Assembly: GCA_011109175.1 (NCBI GenBank)
Contig: RDEW01000054.1
Coordinates: 1-59,283 of the forward strand
Direction: 5' to 3'
From: Dicyema japonicum
Lineage: Eukaryota > Dicyemida > Rhombozoa > Dicyemidae
Length of the DNA: 59,283 nucleotides
Part shown: positions 55,292-59,283 of the stretch, in pieces
How the letters are laid out: every line of letters begins with the position of its first letter
Position numbering within the stretch: the first letter of the stretch is position 1
Notes under the pieces: model-generated
Seen by the model: the letters and a program-made list of their open reading frames with translations, nothing else
Database searches by the model: none
What the model was told of the DNA's origin: nothing
Made by a program: the position numbers and the translations under genes

Positions 55292-57262
55292 ATCACCACC
55301 CGAACGTGCCAAATATGGCAAAGCATTGCAGAGAGCTACGACTAAAAGCGGCAAACACGTCAGACGAGAGTAAAAAAAGAGCTTAATATCCAACAAAGGG
55401 AACTAAAGTGGAAAATCAAAAAGATGAACAGAAAACATTCACGGGAAATTATTACATCCCTATTAAAAGATGTGGAATGTCTAAAAGACAATTCAAGGAT
55501 GTATGCGGCTTTGCGGCTGCTGCGGACAAAGAAAGGACAAAACATCCTTCACATCAAAGACAAAGATGGAAAATTCGTGGGTAACCCGAAAGAAAAAGCA
55601 GAATTGATTGCACGACACTTCGAAACACTGTTGAATAAAGAAAATAATGACTTTCCCCCTTTCCAAGGAAAAGCAAAGGCGCTAAAAATCCCAATCACAG
55701 TGGAAGAGGTGGAATTAGCGATAAATAAACTGAAGAACAACAAGAGTGCTGGGCCGGACAACATAAGCCCTGAGCTCCTAAAATATGGGCCAAAAAAACT
55801 TAGCGACACAATTGCAAAAACCCTAAATGCCGTCTTTGAAACTAATACCGATCTAGGACTTGGAAATGGATTATTAATACCCATACAAAAACCGAACAAA
55901 TCAAAAGGACCAGTAGAAAATCTCCGCCCGATAATACTTCTGAATTCGATACGCAAGGTGCTGGCAAACATTGCACTAAGCCGGATAAAGGGTATGGCGA
56001 ATCTATACCTACCAGCAAGTCAAAGTGGGTTCCGAGAAGGGAGGTCTACGGCAGACATTGTATGGAGCCACAGATGGCGCTGCGCAACGCACCAAAGATT
56101 CAAGAGCGCAACAACCGTGTTGGGAATAGATCTCTCCAGAGCTTTCGACTCAATAAACAGACAGAAACTGATGAATGTGCTTGAGCAAATATTGGATGAA
56201 TCGTCGGTTAGGATAATCAGACTACTACTTGCGAACACAAGACTATCTGTGAGGACAGAAGGAGCAACTTCCCGCAGTTTCAAAACAACGATTGGGACAC
56301 CCCAGGGTGATTCCCTCTCCCCTTTACTATTCACCATATACCTTGAATCTGCACTCCGCGACCTCCGTAAATGCTATATAGGAGACATAGAAGAGACATC
56401 TTATGCGGATGATGTGGATTTTGTATCACGGGATGTGACCGCACTCCAACACCTGCTAGAAAATGCACCTGCGGAGCTTGAGAAATGGTTTCTCAGCGTA
56501 AATGTTAACAAAACTGAAATTACGGAAATCAAAAGAGAAGACGATATTACTCAAGAAAGATGGAGACGTACTAATAAGCTCGGCTCTCTACTAGGAGACG
56601 CTGAAGATGTACTGAGGAGGAAAACACTGGCAAATGCGGCAATGGCTAAACTGAAGAAAGGATGGCTAAGGGCCAAAGGACTTGGAATTGACATCAGATG
56701 CAGGCTTTACAACGCGTTTGTGAAACCGATCCTACTGTATAACGCTGGGACATGGGGAAGTTCCTTCAACGAACTATTGAAACTGGATTCGTTCCATAGA
56801 AGGCAACTAAGAAGCTTACTCGGAATGGAGTGGCCACGTAGAATATCAACCACTGGTATCTACAACAAGTGTATGTGTTCCTACATCAGCAAGGATGTGA
56901 TAGATGCCCGGTGGAGGCTATTTGGGCATGTACTAAAAATGAACCCGGACGCACCCGCTAACAAAGCGATGGAAGATTACTTTGACAGATGCGAAAAACC
57001 CTTCCGCGGACGACCTAGATCGACACTTCCGACAGCCCTAAACAAAGACTTAAATCGTGTGAGAAAAAATTTAAAGACGGGAGACGACCTGGACGAATTG
57101 AGATCACTCGCATTCGACAGAGGAAAATGGAAAAGACTAACTATAAATATTGTTTCTTTGAGTGTTGCACGCTATAATCATTATGGCTTTCGTGAAAGTG
57201 CTTAATAATATAATGCTGCACGGTCCACAGTTTACTACTATCATATACTCCTTGACTCAAAA
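55292..57262 (+). mobile_element. YADDVDF LINE with intact RT ORF
   Basis: The right part of the LINE split by the foldback element. The main ORF is at 55424-57205, followed by a short 3' region with AATAAA at about 57260. The endonuclease is not present upstream in recognisable form. Confidence 0.75.
55424..57205 (+). CDS. Non-LTR reverse transcriptase, 593 residues, intact frame
   Basis: Copies element RNA into DNA at the nicked target. Domains in order: alpha-helical linker (1-100), KLKNNKSAGPDNISPELL (about 106-123), RT motifs GLLIPIQKPNKS and LRPIILLNSIRKVLANI, first Asp in GIDLSRAFDSIN (about 232), TPQGDSLSPLLF (about 293), catalytic YADDVDF (about 327), KTEITEIKR, LGSLLGDAEDVLRRKTLANA, then YNAGTWGSSFNELLKLDSF and the C-terminal GDDLDELRSLAFDRGKW. 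The frame is open about 25 codons upstream of this ATG. The only LINE ORF here without a break, hence the youngest copy. It could be expressed but lacks an adjacent endonuclease. Confidence 0.9.
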   Translation: MNRKHSREIITSLLKDVECLKDNSRMYAALRLLRTKKGQNILHIKDKDGKFVGNPKEKAELIARHFETLLNKENNDFPPFQGKAKALKIPITVEEVELAINKLKNNKSAGPDNISPELLKYGPKKLSDTIAKTLNAVFETNTDLGLGNGLLIPIQKPNKSKGPVENLRPIILLNSIRKVLANIALSRIKGMANLYLPASQSGFREGRSTADIVWSHRWRCATHQRFKSATTVLGIDLSRAFDSINRQKLMNVLEQILDESSVRIIRLLLANTRLSVRTEGATSRSFKTTIGTPQGDSLSPLLFTIYLESALRDLRKCYIGDIEETSYADDVDFVSRDVTALQHLLENAPAELEKWFLSVNVNKTEITEIKREDDITQERWRRTNKLGSLLGDAEDVLRRKTLANAAMAKLKKGWLRAKGLGIDIRCRLYNAFVKPILLYNAGTWGSSFNELLKLDSFHRRQLRSLLGMEWPRRISTTGIYNKCMCSYISKDVIDARWRLFGHVLKMNPDAPANKAMEDYFDRCEKPFRGRPRSTLPTALNKDLNRVRKNLKTGDDLDELRSLAFDRGKWKRLTINIVSLSVARYNHYGFRESA

Positions 57263-57339
57263 TAAATTTTTTAAATTATTTTTTATTATAATTTACAAAA
57301 ACAACGTGGTGGTCTAGTGGTAACTAGTTGTATCATCAT

Positions 57340-59000
57340 GGAGCGTCGTTCATATAATGGAGCAACACAAATTACGCCCAAGAGACATCGGTTATGCTAA
57401 TGCACGCAAATATGGACATTTCTGCTCGTCTTGCGGTGACTTTTTCCACCTTGGATGCATAAAGATGTCTCAGCGGGTTGCGTGCTCGCTCTGCCTGTGG
57501 AACTGCAGTGTCTGCATGGGCACTGGTCGGAAAACTCAGAGGATCATTCCAAACGAGCACGTCGAACCAAATGAGCCTCTAGAATTCAATGATATGGACA
57601 ACCTCTTGCTCTTCTTGTCGGATCTAAGGAAAGCCAGGAAGATCCCAATCAGGATCCCATGACCCGTCCGGATCCCCACGGCTACATGCCTGGCCTCTGC
57701 AATTGAGGATGCTTTCACGTCCGACGACTTGGAGGCCTGGCTAAAACTCAGTTTTGCTCCGATGGCCCTTGGAATTCCATTTATCGACTCAAAAGGAGAT
57801 CAACGGATTAGAGAAAGCACGACACTTGGCAACTCCCTTTCCTAAAAAATGAAGAAGAACATCCAGGTTTTCTATTTGTATTCTCTCACCAAGACGGAAG
57901 TCAAGAAATCAAGACATTCTGATTCCAATCCTCCGGTTTATTTGAATGGCCCGGAGATACTTGGAGAGAGGGTGAACCGCAAACTATTCGAAGGCGACGT
58001 CCGAAGCTGTTATGGCTGCGACGCCTGAGGTGCAGGATCTAATCAGACACAACATCCATGTGCTCCGGCAGATTAGCGCCCATTCGTGCTTCCGGGAGAT
58101 TTGTCAAAGATGACCGTCACCGAAAGCGAAGTGCGACGCGGCATTTCGTCGTTTGCGGCGAGTAGCAGTGGAGGTATCGATGGCTTGCCGCCGGGTCACA
58201 TCAAGGATCTTACGACGGAGGCTACTGCAGAAGCTGGCTGCAATCTTGTCAAATCAATTACAAAACTGGTTATGCGTATTTTGAACGGAGATATTCCTCC
58301 CCACGCAAGGGAGCTTCTTTTCAGTGCACATCTACTGGCCTTCAAAAAACCTGAAGGTGGAGTCCGCCCCATCGCGGTCGGCAACTATTTCAGAAGACTG
58401 ACAGCGAAATCGCATGCAGCATTGTCTGTCCGAAAATATCTGAAGAATTTTTTTTCCTTTCAACTGGGGGTTGGTGTAAGGAACAAATGCGAGGCGGCAG
58501 TGCATGCTGCGAGGTGTTTTTTGGACAGAAATACGAACAAAACCCACACATTGGGGTCAAGCTGGACATCTGCAATGTCTTCAATTCACTGAGGAGGGAT
58601 CAAAATTTCGAAACTACAAGCAGACGAGCCCCGGAACTTATTCCACTTGTCTTCCTCGCTTACGGAACCAATTCCTCACTGGTTTTCGGGGACAAGATTA
58701 TCTGTTCGGAGACCGGAGTTCAACAAGGTGACCCACTTGGTCCACTACTATTCGCTCTGGCCATCGATGAAGTTGTCCGCTCTATAAACACATAACTAAA
58801 CTTCTGGTATCTCGATGACGTCACAATTGGAGGACCGTGGAGGGACAGTTCACGACGTTCTGTCATATGCCGGCACTTCGAAACCTTGGACTTAAACATA
58901 AAGAAATCGGAGCTAATAAATGTCGTATAGTATCACGTCCGGGCTGATAAGTCTAATTTATCATTCCAAAACAAATGGTTACCAGACTCTTTTGGGAGTA
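57340..59000 (+). pseudogene. PD-D LINE with N-terminal zinc finger and RT core
   Basis: The first frame (57357-57662) has eight ordered ligands: C23, C26, H31, C34, C43, C46, C50, C53 (FCSSCGDFFHLGC, then ACSLCLWNCSVC), a PHD-like or zinc-ribbon finger. After stops, frame 58086-58592 holds SSSGGIDGLPPGHIKDL and EGGVRPIAVGNYFRRLTAK. A shift gives GVKLDICNVFNSLRRDQ, TGVQQGDPLGPLLFALAID and, after a stop, FWYLDDVTIGG (about 58800). The copy decays after 58930. It is the only copy showing the N-terminus. Several stops and shifts mean it is inactive. Confidence 0.8.
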
Positions 59001-59215
59001 AAAACGAAATTTTTAATTTTGTCCAAAAACATGTTCGACGTAGTATGGACAAAAAAGACCTTGACATCGGTTCCTGAATTTTAAAGGAAAAACGAAATTT
59101 TTAATTTTGTTCAAAACCTCGATTGCGGATAGTTTCAATGAGAAAGAAATTTTATTGATCTGTTAATCTATTGAATTGTAAAAATTTTATTGATCTGTTA
59201 ATCTATTGATTGTAA
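58990..59215. repeat. Short tandem duplications at window end
   Basis: AACGAAATTTTTAATTTTGT occurs twice (about 59004 and 59092), and AATTTTATTGATCTGTTAAT twice in tandem (about 59149 and 59184). They lie in AT-rich sequence after the LINE. Confidence 0.7.
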
Positions 59216-59283
59216 ATTCTTCAAAAAACAAACTAATCAACAATAGTTAAAATATAATTTTGAAAATATGGTATTTTAACAAT

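Noticed and set aside
57301-57330. tRNA-like A box TGGTCTAGTGG before the zinc-finger LINE
   Set aside because: No B box at the expected distance and no cloverleaf; a single 11-bp match is not enough to call a tRNA or SINE head.

Overview
The window looks like animal nuclear DNA that is AT-rich, gene-poor and dominated by transposable elements. The main evidence for a eukaryote is a set of protein-coding pieces that only read through if very short GT...AG introns are removed. The introns I could place with confidence are 20 to 26 nt, several of them 22-23 nt. The standard genetic code is used. Introns this small, together with a BUB1/BUBR1-type checkpoint gene and animal-style LINEs, best fit a dicyemid mesozoan or a similarly reduced animal. 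The lineage call is inference, not proof.

Host-like genes. The clearest is a BUB1/BUBR1 (MADBUB) homologue at 35960-37726 with about nine short introns, a Mad3/BUB1 TPR region and a degenerate kinase domain. A compact cluster at about 7.8-10.7 kb holds several small genes, including a six-exon gene at 8232-8961 and a second gene ending at 9300. A C-terminal piece of a DHX8/Prp22-type DEAH helicase lies at 22881-23802 and appears broken. Weaker multi-exon candidates lie at 2.5-3.0, 5.2-5.6, 18.3-18.6, 22.2-22.5 and 46.4-47.3 kb.

Mobile elements. At least five non-LTR (LINE) lineages are present, almost all degraded: (1) Jockey/CR1-like elements, two copies of which carry a 2A-type peptide before the endonuclease; (2) an APE-type family with a YADDVDF reverse transcriptase, including an intact 593-codon ORF at 55424-57205; (3) a family with a CCHC knuckle and a C-terminal PD...D endonuclease-like domain, in many fragments, plus a copy with an N-terminal zinc finger at 57.3-59.0 kb; (4) an RTE-type element at 51566-53697; (5) a single RT fragment of another family at 9.6 kb. 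Short non-autonomous derivatives share a conserved 5' hairpin block with the Jockey-like elements.

DNA transposons include a pogo/Tigger element (43817-45598), a small Tc1/IS630-type element (31208-31758), a hAT-like fragment (28.0-29.0 kb), an element with long TGTCGCGAGCGC inverted repeats (48415-49943), and a foldback element with arms built from an iterated A-rich motif (53961-55283). A tRNA-derived SINE family has two copies.

The right third shows nested insertions. A Jockey-like element on the minus strand (about 48.2-53.7 kb) is interrupted by the TIR element at its 3' part and by the RTE element at its 5' part. Beside it a second LINE is split by the foldback element. Target-site duplications (GTATA, TGAACCACATG, AAAATTGG) support each event. 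There are no operons, bacterial signals, rRNA genes or CRISPR arrays.
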